64,000 nucleotides of DNA from Fluviicola sp. (GCA_029866325.1 JARWZO010000024.1:109387-173386); one strand, 5' to 3'; shown: positions 9,058-17,343, numbered from the stretch's first letter. The notes: a model not told the origin generated them from the sequence alone. Numbers and translations are program-made.

Positions 9058-9072
9058 ATTTCATCATTCATG

Positions 9073-9103
9073 TTGACTATTCCTTAAAAGAACACTAATT
9101 TTG
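9073..9103 (+). promoter_or_regulatory. Promoter of the SF2 helicase gene
   Basis: TTG at 9073-9075 and TAATTTTG at 9096-9103 fit the Bacteroidota -33/-7 pattern with a 20-base spacer. The promoter starts 12 bases beyond the MITE target duplication, so the insertion appears to have stopped just short of it. Confidence 0.6.
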
Positions 9104-9126
9104 TACCCCTTAATTAGCATCATTAT

Positions 9127-10653
9127 ATGATAGACTCTGAATTGTTCGAGGCAAAAAAATTATACCCGTTTCAGGAAAAAACAGTTGCCATAATCATGGA
9201 CGAACTGGAGAAAAATGGTGCAGACTTTAACTTGCTGTTTCAACTGCCTACGGGTGGTGGAAAAACCGTTATCTTCTCGGAAGTAGCGCAGCAGTACATT
9301 CAAAAACACCAGAAAAAGGTGTTGATTCTCACCCACCGGATCGAGTTATCGGTTCAAACATCGCGTCAGCTTTCAGCCATTGGCATTGCCAATAAGGTGA
9401 TTAGCAGTGAAGTAAAAAACCTGGTAGACGAAGATCATTACCCATGTTACATCGCCATGGTGGAAACGCTTAACAACCGTTTGCAGGAAGATGAAAATTT
9501 TGTTGACGGCGTAGGATTGGTGATTGTAGATGAAGCCCACTACAATAGTTTCCGAAAAATTTTCCAATACTATGCTGGAGCCAACATCTTAGGAGTAACA
9601 GCTACACCGCTTAGTTCCAACAAAACATTACCGCTCAACGATCATTACAACAAGCTCATTGTTGGTGAAAGTATTTCTTCACTTATCAACGGCGGTTATT
9701 TGGCCGATGCCGAAACATTTACCTATGATGTAAACCTTCACGGACTTAAAATCGGTTCCAACGGAGATTTCACCGTAAGCAGTAGTGAATTGGTTTACGG
9801 GAACTACTTTATGCAGGAAAAACTCTTGTTTGCGTATGAAGAAGTGGCAGTTGGTGATAAAACCCTGATTTTTAATTCCGGTATCGAAACCTCATTGCGA
9901 GTAGAAGAAACCTTTAAAAAACGTGGTTTTAAAATTCGTCACCTCGATTCTACCTTTAGCGATAAAGACCGTAAAGACGTCCTACATTGGTTCAAACACA
10001 CCAAAGATGCCATTTTGACTTCGGTCGGAATTTTGACAACCGGTTTTGATGAACCAACGGTAGAAACGATTATTCTGAATCGCGCGACGCGCTCGTTGAC
10101 CTTGTATCATCAGATGATTGGTCGTGGATCGCGCCGTTTACCTAAGAAAGACAAGTTTAAGTTAATCGACCTTGGTAACAACGTTCGTCGTTTCGGAATT
10201 TGGCAAGACTATATCAACTGGCACGATGCATTCCGTTTTCCGGATCGTTTCCTTGAATCGCGCTTATCTGAAGACGACGATTTGGAATTTGAAGTAGAAT
10301 TTGAATTCCCGAAACACATGGAAGAGTTGGTAGACACCAATTTCCTCGAATCATTCAGCATGCGCGATGTTTATTATGAATGCCTCGACAATGGCGATAA
10401 GGGCAAACAGGCAGTTGATATGTCGTTGAAGAACCATTGTGAGGGTATTGCTCGTATGACCAATGATTTTGAACGTGCGTTGAAAGTACAGGAAGCCTTG
10501 CAAGAGCACATTGAGCATCGATTAAAGATGTACACCAAGTGCATAGCCAAAAGCACACCGAATTATTTCAAATACCTGATGGAAACCTACAACCGTCAAT
10601 TGCGCCAGGAATTGCGCATGGCTTTGGATGATATCGAAGAAAACGATAATTGA
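9127..10653 (+). CDS. DEAD/DEAH-box superfamily II helicase
   Basis: A 508-residue SF2 ATPase. Walker A is Pro-Thr-Gly-Gly-Gly-Lys-Thr (41-47), motif II is DEAH (135-138), motif III is Thr-Ala-Thr-Pro, motif V is Leu-Thr-Thr-Gly-Phe-Asp-Glu-Pro, and motif VI is Gln-Met-Ile-Gly-Arg-Gly-Ser-Arg (329-336). The core resembles the SSL2/ResIII branch. The C-terminal 130 residues are acidic, then helical, with no recognised nuclease or specificity domain. No methylase or restriction partner is nearby, so it is probably a stand-alone DNA or RNA translocase. Its own promoter is at 9073-9103 and a hairpin terminator follows. Confidence 0.88.
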   Translation: MIDSELFEAKKLYPFQEKTVAIIMDELEKNGADFNLLFQLPTGGGKTVIFSEVAQQYIQKHQKKVLILTHRIELSVQTSRQLSAIGIANKVISSEVKNLVDEDHYPCYIAMVETLNNRLQEDENFVDGVGLVIVDEAHYNSFRKIFQYYAGANILGVTATPLSSNKTLPLNDHYNKLIVGESISSLINGGYLADAETFTYDVNLHGLKIGSNGDFTVSSSELVYGNYFMQEKLLFAYEEVAVGDKTLIFNSGIETSLRVEETFKKRGFKIRHLDSTFSDKDRKDVLHWFKHTKDAILTSVGILTTGFDEPTVETIILNRATRSLTLYHQMIGRGSRRLPKKDKFKLIDLGNNVRRFGIWQDYINWHDAFRFPDRFLESRLSEDDDLEFEVEFEFPKHMEELVDTNFLESFSMRDVYYECLDNGDKGKQAVDMSLKNHCEGIARMTNDFERALKVQEALQEHIEHRLKMYTKCIAKSTPNYFKYLMETYNRQLRQELRMALDDIEENDN

Positions 10654-10679
10654 TTGATTTTAAAATTGTAATTATTGTG

Positions 10680-10706
10680 GGGCTGCGATTTATCGCGGCC
10701 CTTTTG
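10680..10706 (+). terminator. Terminator of the helicase gene
   Basis: GGGCTGCGAT and ATCGCGGCCC form a 10-base stem with one G-U pair and a two-base loop, followed by TTTTG. It sits 27 bases after the helicase stop. Confidence 0.75.
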
Positions 10707-10710
10707 TTTG

Positions 10711-10744
10711 TGTGTGGGCGTGGGACGCATCCCGCGCCCACACA
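10711..10744. terminator. Strong GC-rich hairpin between convergent genes
   Basis: TGTGTGGGCG at 10711-10720 pairs perfectly with CGCCCACACA at 10735-10744, and inner GGGA/TCCC pairs extend the stem. There is no long T-run on either side. It lies between the helicase and the convergent lipoprotein gene and probably stops readthrough from the minus strand. Confidence 0.55.
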
Positions 10745-10759
10745 ATATAATTTATCATT

Positions 10760-11392
10760 TCAATAATTCAACAGCAATTCCACCGTATCGAACGGTTGTG
10801 TGACAATTGATTTTGGTCCGTTAATTGGTGTGTTCAATACCCAATAATAATAGCTGTAGGTGGTGTTTCCATCATTAATACAATAAATAGTGGTATCCAC
10901 GGCACCATACAAAAACTGTTCGCCACCATAACAGCATTCCTCACAGCCGTTTTTTCCGTTTTGACGGATATACTTCAATTCATCTGCCGCATCGGGCATT
11001 AGGTTCACAAAACGCAGCTTTACCCATGATTTGGCCGTTGTGGATACATTACGAAAGTTTGTTTCGGTAGTGCTCAAACTTTCGGCAGTAAAATTGCTGG
11101 TTGCTCCAAAGTATTGATTCTTGGAAACGATAATCGCGTATTGTTCTATTTTATCCCTGTCAAACGTAAAGGAATATTTTCCGTCGCTGCCTGTTGTAAC
11201 AGTTCCGATGAGCTGACTTGGGGTAGAAGAACCTACCGGAGTACCGTATAATTGCACCGTTGCCCCCGAAAGTGGTTGTGAATAACTTCCATCTGTAACA
11301 ATTCCTTCAACTGTGTAAGAGATCTTTTTTTTCTTGCATGCCCCAAGGCTCACAGAAAGCAGTAAAATCAGCGCAAAGACAGTGTATTTCAT
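10760..11392 (-). CDS. Lipoprotein with carboxypeptidase-regulatory-like beta-sandwich domain
   Basis: A 210-residue putative lipoprotein. The signal ends in the lipobox Leu-Gly-Ala-Cys (C19) followed by four lysines. Residues 25-110 have the pattern of a CarboxypepD_reg/CNA-B-like sandwich (Val-Glu-Gly-Ile-Val-Thr-Asp, then Pro-Leu-Ser-Gly-Ala-Thr-Val and Gly-Lys-Tyr-Ser-Phe). The C-terminal half contains a Cys-rich stretch (Gly-Cys-Glu-Glu-Cys-Cys) and no known domain. It is transcribed alone and convergent with the helicase. A surface binding or structural role is a guess. Confidence 0.75.
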   Translation of the reverse strand: MKYTVFALILLLSVSLGACKKKKISYTVEGIVTDGSYSQPLSGATVQLYGTPVGSSTPSQLIGTVTTGSDGKYSFTFDRDKIEQYAIIVSKNQYFGATSNFTAESLSTTETNFRNVSTTAKSWVKLRFVNLMPDAADELKYIRQNGKNGCEECCYGGEQFLYGAVDTTIYCINDGNTTYSYYYWVLNTPINGPKSIVTQPFDTVELLLNY

Positions 11393-11577
11393 GGTACTAT
11401 TAATTTCGATTTAAAGATACAATAAATCTAATTCACGATAATTACAGGGAAATAAGTAATAGAATCATTACGATCAACAGCTAATTGTTATTAAAAAAAA
11501 CAATCATTTTTTAACAATTATTGTGGTAGGTTTAAAATTGATGCTATATTCGTCGCTGTAACTCAAAACTTAAAATT

Positions 11578-11964
11578 ATGTCAGAAACTTTAGACACAAA
11601 CGGAGGAGCTCCTCAAGGTAAAGGACAAGCACTAACAGGATTTATCCTTGCATTGGTGGCTTTAGTATTAGCACCGATAATCGCTGGTATCGCAGCAACA
11701 ATGATTGTTACTGGCGGTAGCGGCTGGTTAATGTATGTATGGGATGTTCTTGCAGTAGTAAGTATTATCCTTTCAGGAATGGGTATGTCTAAACTTGGTA
11801 AAACAGGTGGTAAAAAAGGTCTTGGTATTGCAGGTCTTATCATCGGTATCGTTGCCTTAGTTTGGTGTATCATGTTAACTCTTGGTTTGAGTGTTGCTGA
11901 TGCTGGTATGGATGCAGCAGGTGGTGATTTGCAAGAATTGCGTAATGAATTAGATAACATGTAA
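11578..11964 (+). CDS. Small membrane protein, DUF4190-like
   Basis: A 128-residue protein with a short polar N-terminus and three Gly/Ala/Ile-rich transmembrane segments (about 18-42, 49-66, 78-104). The Gly-Gly-Lys-Lys-Gly-Leu-Gly-Ile-Ala-Gly-Leu-Ile-Ile-Gly turn between the last two is typical of DUF4190 proteins. Function is unknown. It has its own upstream region with a TATATTCG box, and a terminator follows, so it is probably a single-gene unit at the head of a cluster of small membrane proteins. Confidence 0.75.
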   Translation: MSETLDTNGGAPQGKGQALTGFILALVALVLAPIIAGIAATMIVTGGSGWLMYVWDVLAVVSIILSGMGMSKLGKTGGKKGLGIAGLIIGIVALVWCIMLTLGLSVADAGMDAAGGDLQELRNELDNM

Positions 11965-11983
11965 TTCAATGTTATAAGTAATC

Positions 11984-12010
11984 AAAAGGCTGCCTTTGGT
12001 GGCCTTTTTT
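11984..12010 (+). terminator. Terminator after the DUF4190-like gene
   Basis: AAAAGGCTGCC and GGTGGCCTTTT form a stem with two imperfect pairs, followed by a run of T. Confidence 0.65.
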
Positions 12011-12093
12011 GTTTTATACAAGAGCCGTTTTAAAATTGTTCCTTTCATTATCGTTTCTCTTTTTTATATTTGAAACAACCAAAAACAATAATC

Positions 12094-12600
12094 ATGTCAG
12101 ACGTATTAGATCAAACCTACGAGCAAGGGCCGGCAAAACGCCCGATGTTTCTAAAAGTGTTATGCATTTTAACCTTTGTAAGCTGCGGACTATCATTTAT
12201 ATCCTCTATTTATGGATTACTCACCGTGAAACAAAGCGAAGAGGCTATGAAAATGGTGATGAATATCCAGCAAAATAATGATATGCCTGAGATAGTGAGT
12301 AGTATGCAGGAAGGGCTTTCCAAAATCATGGAATGGACAACCACATCTTATTACCTAGCATTAGGAAATGTTGTTATTTGCTTGGCAGGTGCATTATTGA
12401 TGTGGCGTCTTAAAAAACCGGGATACTTCATTTACATCTTTGGTCAGATTTTGCCGTTTATTTCGTTGGTTGGAATGTATTCTGCCGTTCAAGACATTCC
12501 AATTCTTGGCTTTTCGATGATTATCGGTGGTATTTTTTCTGCTATTTTCGCCATTGCGTTCATCATTATGTACGGATTGAACGTTAAACACATGCGTTAA
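12094..12600 (+). CDS. Four-pass membrane protein, first of three tandem paralogues
   Basis: 168 residues. The ATG at 12094 was chosen over an in-frame TTG at 12070 because that TTG is part of the promoter box TATATTTG (12065-12072). A polar N-terminus is followed by Arg-Pro-Met-Phe-Leu-Lys-Val-Leu-Cys-Ile-Leu-Thr entering TM1, a 50-residue external or periplasmic loop, TM2 ending Leu-Met-Trp-Arg-Leu-Lys-Lys-Pro-Gly, and two more TMs ending Met-Tyr-Gly-Leu-Asn. The same three signposts recur in the next two genes, so they arose by tandem duplication. No function is known. Confidence 0.72.
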   Translation: MSDVLDQTYEQGPAKRPMFLKVLCILTFVSCGLSFISSIYGLLTVKQSEEAMKMVMNIQQNNDMPEIVSSMQEGLSKIMEWTTTSYYLALGNVVICLAGALLMWRLKKPGYFIYIFGQILPFISLVGMYSAVQDIPILGFSMIIGGIFSAIFAIAFIIMYGLNVKHMR

Positions 12601-12608
12601 TTCGTTCT

Positions 12609-13058
12609 ATGCAAGAAGATGACTTTTTGGATCAGCTAGGGACCGAGAAATACTATGATCGTCCTTTGTTTTTGAGCTGCCTCTGTATTTTAACATGGGT
12701 GGGTTCGTGGTTCATTTTGCTCTATTATGCTATTCGAGTTGGTAAGTTAAATTCAGGAGAGGGAGAACTTTTTGTGCCCGACAACTTGAAAATGGAGTAT
12801 ATGCTCATGAAAGTCAGCATCGTAACACCGGTGATTAGTGGTTTCGGAGCATATTTGATGTGGCACCAACGTCGTGGAGGTTTATTCGTTTATGGTTTTG
12901 CACAGTTACTGCTGAGTGTTTTCGGATTGTTTGTTTATCTAGTGAATAAACCATTAGATGTTCCGACAACTTATTATTTCACCGCCTTCTACGTGGCGCA
13001 ATTAGGGTTTATCGTCTTGTATGCCCTGAATTGGAAAGTATTGAATAACACACGATGA
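12609..13058 (+). CDS. Four-pass membrane protein, second of three tandem paralogues
   Basis: 149 residues, eight bases after the previous stop. It shares Arg-Pro-Leu-Phe-Leu-Ser-Cys-Leu-Cys-Ile-Leu-Thr-Trp-Val-Gly-Ser at TM1, Leu-Met-Trp-His-Gln-Arg-Arg-Gly-Gly after TM2 and Val-Leu-Tyr-Ala-Leu-Asn-Trp-Lys at the end with its neighbours. The loop after TM1 is acidic and unrelated in sequence. Its stop overlaps the next start by four bases (ATGA). Function unknown. Confidence 0.72.
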   Translation: MQEDDFLDQLGTEKYYDRPLFLSCLCILTWVGSWFILLYYAIRVGKLNSGEGELFVPDNLKMEYMLMKVSIVTPVISGFGAYLMWHQRRGGLFVYGFAQLLLSVFGLFVYLVNKPLDVPTTYYFTAFYVAQLGFIVLYALNWKVLNNTR

Positions 13059-13519
13059 TGGATGAATTAGATATTATAGATGAATTAGAAGTAAATGTTG
13101 CTCCGAAACGATCAAATTTTTTGATGGTTTTGTGCATCCTTACTTGGGTGGGTAGCGGACTTGCGATCCTAGTATATGGCTATTTGTACCTGATAATGGG
13201 GCAGATGTTTAGAGCTTTGCAAGCATTTGGCGGAGACAGACCTAAAGAACTGAATTGGGTGATGTGGAACTACCTGATTAGTGCGATTGCTCCGGTTTTT
13301 TGCATCGTTGGTGCGGTACTTATGTGGAAGCTGAAACGGTTAGGGTTTTATATATACCTGCTAGGACAGTTACCACCGATTTTATTCAGTTTTTATACTT
13401 GGCTGGTAATAGCGGGTAAATACAATTCAGAATCGCTCTTTTTTGCAGTTCTTCTGAACATTATTCCGATAGGATTTATTGTGATGTATGCGATTAACAT
13501 TCGTCAAATGAAGAAGTAA
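13055..13519 (+). CDS. Four-pass membrane protein, third of three tandem paralogues
   Basis: 154 residues starting in the stop of the preceding gene. A second ATG follows directly at 13058, so the product begins with one or two methionines. The acidic N-terminus (Asp-Glu-Leu-Asp-Ile-Ile-Asp-Glu-Leu) is followed by Phe-Leu-Met-Val-Leu-Cys-Ile-Leu-Thr-Trp-Val-Gly-Ser-Gly at TM1, Leu-Met-Trp-Lys-Leu-Lys-Arg-Leu-Gly-Phe after TM2 and Met-Tyr-Ala-Ile-Asn-Ile-Arg-Gln-Met at the C-terminus. It is co-directional and coupled with its two paralogues. Function unknown. Confidence 0.72.
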   Translation: MMDELDIIDELEVNVAPKRSNFLMVLCILTWVGSGLAILVYGYLYLIMGQMFRALQAFGGDRPKELNWVMWNYLISAIAPVFCIVGAVLMWKLKRLGFYIYLLGQLPPILFSFYTWLVIAGKYNSESLFFAVLLNIIPIGFIVMYAINIRQMKK

Positions 13520-13587
13520 ACTTCGCGCTGAAGGCAAACAATTTTGATATATTTGAATTTCTAAACAAAACTTAATTACACATTATT

Positions 13588-14058
13588 ATGGGATCTTTAG
13601 CTGTTGCACCGTTATTATTAATATTTGTTATCCTTGCCGGGTTTATCGTTCTTTATGTCTTTTATCTGAAAAACCTACAGGATTTACTCAAAGAAGTGAG
13701 TGACCATAACCGTCAGGTTCCGGCTGTAAATGTTTGGCTAATGTTTATCCCATTATTTAATATTGTTTACCCGTTTATCTTGTATCCTAAAATCAGCGAA
13801 TCTATTCGGTTGGAATTCGAGGAAAGAAATGAGTATCAAGAGGGTGATTATGGAAAAGGATTAGGTATTACACTTGGGGCGATTGGGGCAGTTGGGATAC
13901 TACCGATTCCTCAAATGATTAAATCGCTTATCGGATTAGGTAATTTGGTGATATTAATAGTTTTCTGGGTGAAAATGGCTGAGTTCAAAAACAAATTACG
14001 CTCTATGCCGAAAGGTGATGGTGTTCGTTTATCAGGTCGTGCAGATTTGCTGGATTAG
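13588..14058 (+). CDS. Hypothetical three-pass membrane protein
   Basis: 156 residues with a TM at 5-27, a helical polar segment (Lys-Asn-Leu-Gln-Asp-Leu-Leu-Lys-Glu-Val), a TM around 48-62 and a third around 95-128, with a charged loop Glu-Phe-Glu-Glu-Arg-Asn-Glu between them. It has its own TATATTTG box at 13548-13555. I recognise no family beyond a general likeness to small DUF proteins of this phylum. It lies between the tandem paralogues and a DUF4190 gene, which suggests a common membrane-related theme. Confidence 0.65.
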   Translation: MGSLAVAPLLLIFVILAGFIVLYVFYLKNLQDLLKEVSDHNRQVPAVNVWLMFIPLFNIVYPFILYPKISESIRLEFEERNEYQEGDYGKGLGITLGAIGAVGILPIPQMIKSLIGLGNLVILIVFWVKMAEFKNKLRSMPKGDGVRLSGRADLLD

Positions 14059-14136
14059 AACAATCACTCATGCGAAATAATATAAATCGGGTGGTTGCTC
14101 GATTTTTTTTATCTTCACCGCTCAAAATAGTATAAA

Positions 14137-14484
14137 ATGGATGATTTATTAGATAATCGTTCTTCCAATCAGGGAGGTGGTTTCCAAAGTAGCAATGTTC
14201 CAAATGCAGCAGCAGTGTTGGTCTTGGGAATTATTTCAATCGCAACTTGTTGGTTGTATGGTATTCCGGGTTTGATTTGTGGGATCATTGCATTGGTATT
14301 GCATAAGAAAGATAAAATGATTTACGCTACCGACCCGCAGCGTTACGATAATTCATTCAAAACATCAAAAGCAGGATTCGTTTGTGCCGTAATTGGTACA
14401 TCATTGTCTGCATTTTGGATATTGTATGTAATCATTATGCTTGTGTTTGTCGGAACAATGGCTTCCGGATTCAATCGCTTCTAA
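14137..14484 (+). CDS. DUF4190 domain membrane protein
   Basis: 115 residues. A polar Ser/Asn-rich N-terminus precedes the DUF4190 pattern Ala-Val-Leu-Val-Leu-Gly-Ile-Ile-Ser-Ile with Gly-Ile-Pro-Gly-Leu-Ile-Cys-Gly-Ile-Ile-Ala-Leu-Val-Leu-His-Lys-Lys. A loop and a second hydrophobic pair follow. Family function is unknown. A DUF2752 gene follows 27 bases downstream, a pairing often seen in Bacteroidota. Confidence 0.8.
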   Translation: MDDLLDNRSSNQGGGFQSSNVPNAAAVLVLGIISIATCWLYGIPGLICGIIALVLHKKDKMIYATDPQRYDNSFKTSKAGFVCAVIGTSLSAFWILYVIIMLVFVGTMASGFNRF

Positions 14485-14511
14485 ACACAATCCATTGATC
14501 GTTCTTTTCGA

Positions 14512-14775
14512 ATGATTCCTTGTTCCTGGAAAGAAACATTTGGCGTTGAGTGCCCTGCTTGTGGTACTCAGCGCTCTTTTTTGGCCTTAATTCAAGGCGA
14601 CCTCATTGAAAGTTTAATACTGTTTCCCGCACTTTTGCCGTTCATGGCGCTTATCGTAATCGCAATTATTCACCTCATTCGTCCTTTTCCTGCTGCGTCC
14701 AAATGGATCATCAGAATGGTGATTCTTACAGGAGTGTTGATGGTGGGAAATTGGATTTTTAAAATGGCTACTTAA
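14512..14775 (+). CDS. DUF2752 domain membrane protein
   Basis: 87 residues with the DUF2752 signature Glu-Cys-Pro-Ala-Cys-Gly-Thr-Gln-Arg near the N-terminus, followed by two transmembrane helices. The CPxCG pair suggests metal or disulfide chemistry, but no function is established. The frame is open a few codons upstream without a better start, so the ATG at 14512 is used. Neighbouring DUF4190 and small membrane proteins point to a shared membrane process. Confidence 0.82.
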   Translation: MIPCSWKETFGVECPACGTQRSFLALIQGDLIESLILFPALLPFMALIVIAIIHLIRPFPAASKWIIRMVILTGVLMVGNWIFKMAT

Positions 14776-14780
14776 GGCTA

Positions 14781-14905
14781 TTCACCACAAAGCTTTTTTT
14801 TTGATAAATTTGACTTGTTAAGGTCACAAAGAAGTTCTACCTAAGTCCCTTTGTGATCTTTTAACATGCCATACTTGTCCTTTTTCTTTGTGCCTTTGTG
14901 GTGAA
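14781..14905. repeat. Intergenic inverted repeat of the CACAAAG type
   Basis: TTCACCACAAAG at 14781-14792 is perfectly complementary to CTTTGTGGTGAA at 14894-14905. Inside are a second pair, TCACAAAG and CTTTGTGA, and more CTTTGTG words. No coding frame is supported. The segment could fold into a nested hairpin downstream of the DUF2752 gene; it ends eight bases before the ettA -33 box. Confidence 0.6.
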
Positions 14906-14912
14906 TCAATCC

Positions 14913-14942
14913 TTTGCCAATCGACACAAAAAGTTATCTTTG
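14913..14942 (+). promoter_or_regulatory. Promoter of ettA
   Basis: TTTG at 14913-14916 and TATCTTTG at 14935-14942, an 18-base spacer, match the Bacteroidota vegetative promoter. The start codon is at 14962. Confidence 0.65.
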
Positions 14943-14961
14943 TTCCTATTAAAAAAGGAAT

Positions 14962-16647
14962 ATGTCAGACGATAAAAAGATCATTTTTTCAATGGTGGGC
15001 GTTTCGAAAGTAACCCCGCAAGGAAAACAAATCATTAAAAATATTTACCTATCGTTTTTCTACGGAGCAAAAATCGGAATCATCGGTTTGAACGGCTCGG
15101 GGAAATCGACTGTCATGAAAATCATTGCAGGTTTAGATAATGCTTATCAAGGAGATGTAGTGTTTTCTGATGGCTATACCGTTGGATACCTGCCGCAGGA
15201 ACCGGATTTGGATTTGAAAAAGACGGTGAAAGAGGTCGTGATGGAAGGCGCTCAGGAAACGGTTGATGTCTTGAAAGAATACGAAGAGATCAACAATTCG
15301 TTTATGGACGAAGAAATCCTGAACGATCCGGATAAAATGGATAAACTCATTGCACGTCAGGGAGTTGTTCAGGATCGTATCGATGCGTTGGATGCTTGGG
15401 AGCTGGATCAAAAACTGGATCGTGCGATGGATGCCTTGCGCTGTCCGCCAGATGATCAACTGATCGAAACACTTTCAGGTGGTGAGAAACGCCGTGTGGC
15501 ACTGTGTCGCTTGTTGTTGCAAAATCCGGATATCTTGTTGCTCGATGAGCCTACGAATCACCTTGACGCCGAGTCAATTGACTGGTTAGAACAACACTTA
15601 CAACAATACCAAGGAACGGTGATTGCCGTAACCCACGACCGTTATTTCTTGGATAATGTAGCTGGTTGGATTCTGGAATTGGACAGAGGAGAAGGTATTC
15701 CGTGGAAAGGAAATTACACTTCGTGGCTCGAGCAAAAAGGAAATCGTTTAAAAGACGAAGAAAAAACGGAATCAAAACGTCAGAAAATGCTGGCGCGCGA
15801 GCTCGAATGGGTGCGCATGAATCCGAAGGGTCGACACGCTAAAAACAAAGCGCGTTTGACCAATTACGATAAAATGATGTCGGAAGAACTCAAAGACAAG
15901 GAGGTGAAATTGGAAATTCCAATTCCCAATGGTCCGCGTTTGGGGAATAACGTCATCGATGCCAATCATGTCATGAAAGCCTTTGGTGACAAGTTGTTAT
16001 ACGATGATTTGAATTTCAGTCTTCCACCGGCAGGAATTGTGGGGATCATCGGTCCGAATGGTGCGGGTAAAACCACCATTTTTAAAATGATTATGGATGA
16101 ACTGCAACCGGATGGTGGTTCGTTTGCAGTTGGAGAAACAGTGAAAATCGGTTACGTAGATCAAACACACAAGGATATTTCACCTGAGAAATCGGTGTTT
16201 GAGGTAATTGGTGGCGGAAACGATTTTATCGAAATTGGAAATCAAAAATTCAACACCCGCGCTTATTTATCGAAATTCAACTTCGCAGGTTCGGATCAAA
16301 GTAAGAAAGTTGGCGTGTTATCCGGTGGTGAACGCAATCGTTTGCACCTAGCCATGACCTTGATGACCGAAGCCAATGTGTTGTTGCTCGATGAGCCGAC
16401 CAATGATATTGATATTAATACCTTACGTGCGCTTGAAGAAGGAATCGAAAGTTTTGCTGGTTGCGCCGTGGTGATTAGTCACGACCGTTGGTTCCTGGAT
16501 CGTATTTGTACGCATATCTTGGCGTTTGAAGGCGATTCGGAAGTGGTTTGGTTTGAAGGAAGTTATTCCGAATACGAAGAAAACAAACGCAAACGATTGG
16601 GCGATGCCGGTCCGCAACGTATCAAGTACCGTAAATTGGTGAAATAA
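14962..16647 (+). CDS. ettA: Energy-dependent translational throttle protein EttA (ABC-F ATPase)
   Basis: 561 residues, the usual EttA length. There are two ABC cassettes without membrane segments. The first has Walker A Gly-Leu-Asn-Gly-Ser-Gly-Lys-Ser-Thr near residue 45, LSGGE, and DEPTNHLD. A basic linker follows (Arg-Glu-Leu-Glu-Trp-Val-Arg-Met-Asn-Pro-Lys), and the second cassette has Gly-Pro-Asn-Gly-Ala-Gly-Lys-Thr-Thr, LSGGE and DEPTND. Members bind the ribosomal E site and gate the first steps of elongation according to ATP/ADP. An RDD gene starts two bases after the stop. Confidence 0.93.
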   Translation: MSDDKKIIFSMVGVSKVTPQGKQIIKNIYLSFFYGAKIGIIGLNGSGKSTVMKIIAGLDNAYQGDVVFSDGYTVGYLPQEPDLDLKKTVKEVVMEGAQETVDVLKEYEEINNSFMDEEILNDPDKMDKLIARQGVVQDRIDALDAWELDQKLDRAMDALRCPPDDQLIETLSGGEKRRVALCRLLLQNPDILLLDEPTNHLDAESIDWLEQHLQQYQGTVIAVTHDRYFLDNVAGWILELDRGEGIPWKGNYTSWLEQKGNRLKDEEKTESKRQKMLARELEWVRMNPKGRHAKNKARLTNYDKMMSEELKDKEVKLEIPIPNGPRLGNNVIDANHVMKAFGDKLLYDDLNFSLPPAGIVGIIGPNGAGKTTIFKMIMDELQPDGGSFAVGETVKIGYVDQTHKDISPEKSVFEVIGGGNDFIEIGNQKFNTRAYLSKFNFAGSDQSKKVGVLSGGERNRLHLAMTLMTEANVLLLDEPTNDIDINTLRALEEGIESFAGCAVVISHDRWFLDRICTHILAFEGDSEVVWFEGSYSEYEENKRKRLGDAGPQRIKYRKLVK

Positions 16648-16648
16648 G

Positions 16649-17041
16649 ATGTATCCTGGGGTTTCGGAACGAATTAAATCCATGGTCATGGATCAGGTCA
16701 CAGTTGTTTTTTTACTGTTGATCACATCATCGATTGTAGAAGCTAATCCAACTATGCCTCGTTATGTAAACATTGGATTATTTGTTTTAATATTTGTTTA
16801 TGAACCTTTCATGACAAGCTTTTTGGGTGGTACCATCGGGCATTTTATGGTTGGCATTCGCGTGAAAAGACAATCGAACGATTCGCGAAATATCCCATTA
16901 CCAATGGCTGTCATTCGGGTGATAGTGAAGTATATTTTTGGTGTTTTTTCTTTTATTTCAATGTCAATGGGAAATAAAGATTTAGCCATCCACGATTATG
17001 TTTCGGGTTCGGTAGTCGTTTACAAAAAAGAAAAAGAATGA
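16649..17041 (+). CDS. RDD family membrane protein
   Basis: 130 residues with three hydrophobic segments. It shows the RDD pattern: [10 protein letters not shown] at the start, [13 protein letters not shown] in the middle, and [10 protein letters not shown] at the end. Some RDD proteins are sodium or proton antiporters; the role here is unknown. It starts two bases after ettA and overlaps the VF530 gene by four bases, so the three form one transcription unit. Confidence 0.82.
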   Translation: MYPGVSERIKSMVMDQVTVVFLLLITSSIVEANPTMPRYVNIGLFVLIFVYEPFMTSFLGGTIGHFMVGIRVKRQSNDSRNIPLPMAVIRVIVKYIFGVFSFISMSMGNKDLAIHDYVSGSVVVYKKEKE

Positions 17042-17253
17042 GTAATGATCCGCTGCACGGAATAACCCTTGAACGTATTGTTACCGAATTGTATGAATTG
17101 TACGGCTGGGAACACTTGGGTTATCTGATTCCGGTGAATTGTTTCAACCACGAGCCGAGTGTAAAATCGAGCTTAAAATTTCTGCGCAAAACCCCGTGGG
17201 CACGTAAGAAAGTCGAAGATTTGTACGTAGATAGAATTGTTAATAAGAAATAA
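17038..17253 (+). CDS. VF530 family (DUF2132) small DNA-binding-like protein
   Basis: 71 residues matching the VF530 family throughout: [39 protein letters not shown]. Structures of the family suggest DNA binding, but its role is unsettled. The start ATGA overlaps the RDD stop. Confidence 0.9.
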   Translation: MSNDPLHGITLERIVTELYELYGWEHLGYLIPVNCFNHEPSVKSSLKFLRKTPWARKKVEDLYVDRIVNKK

Positions 17254-17254
17254 A

Positions 17255-17342
17255 TGAGTTGTTGAGTTTCTAAGTTTTTGAGTTGGATGAACCTTTCAAA
17301 CTCAAAAAACTTACAAAACTGATAAACTCAAAAAACTAAAAA
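17255..17342. repeat. AT-rich intergenic inverted repeat, AAACTCAAAAA type
   Basis: The left half (GAGTTGTTGAGTTTCTAAG, TTTTTGAGTT) is largely complementary to the right half (AAACTCAAAAAACTTAC and AAACTCAAAAAACT), so the RNA can fold back. It is built from the same words as 3790-3950. It probably terminates the ettA unit; no coding frame is seen. Confidence 0.5.
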
Positions 17343-17343
17343 C

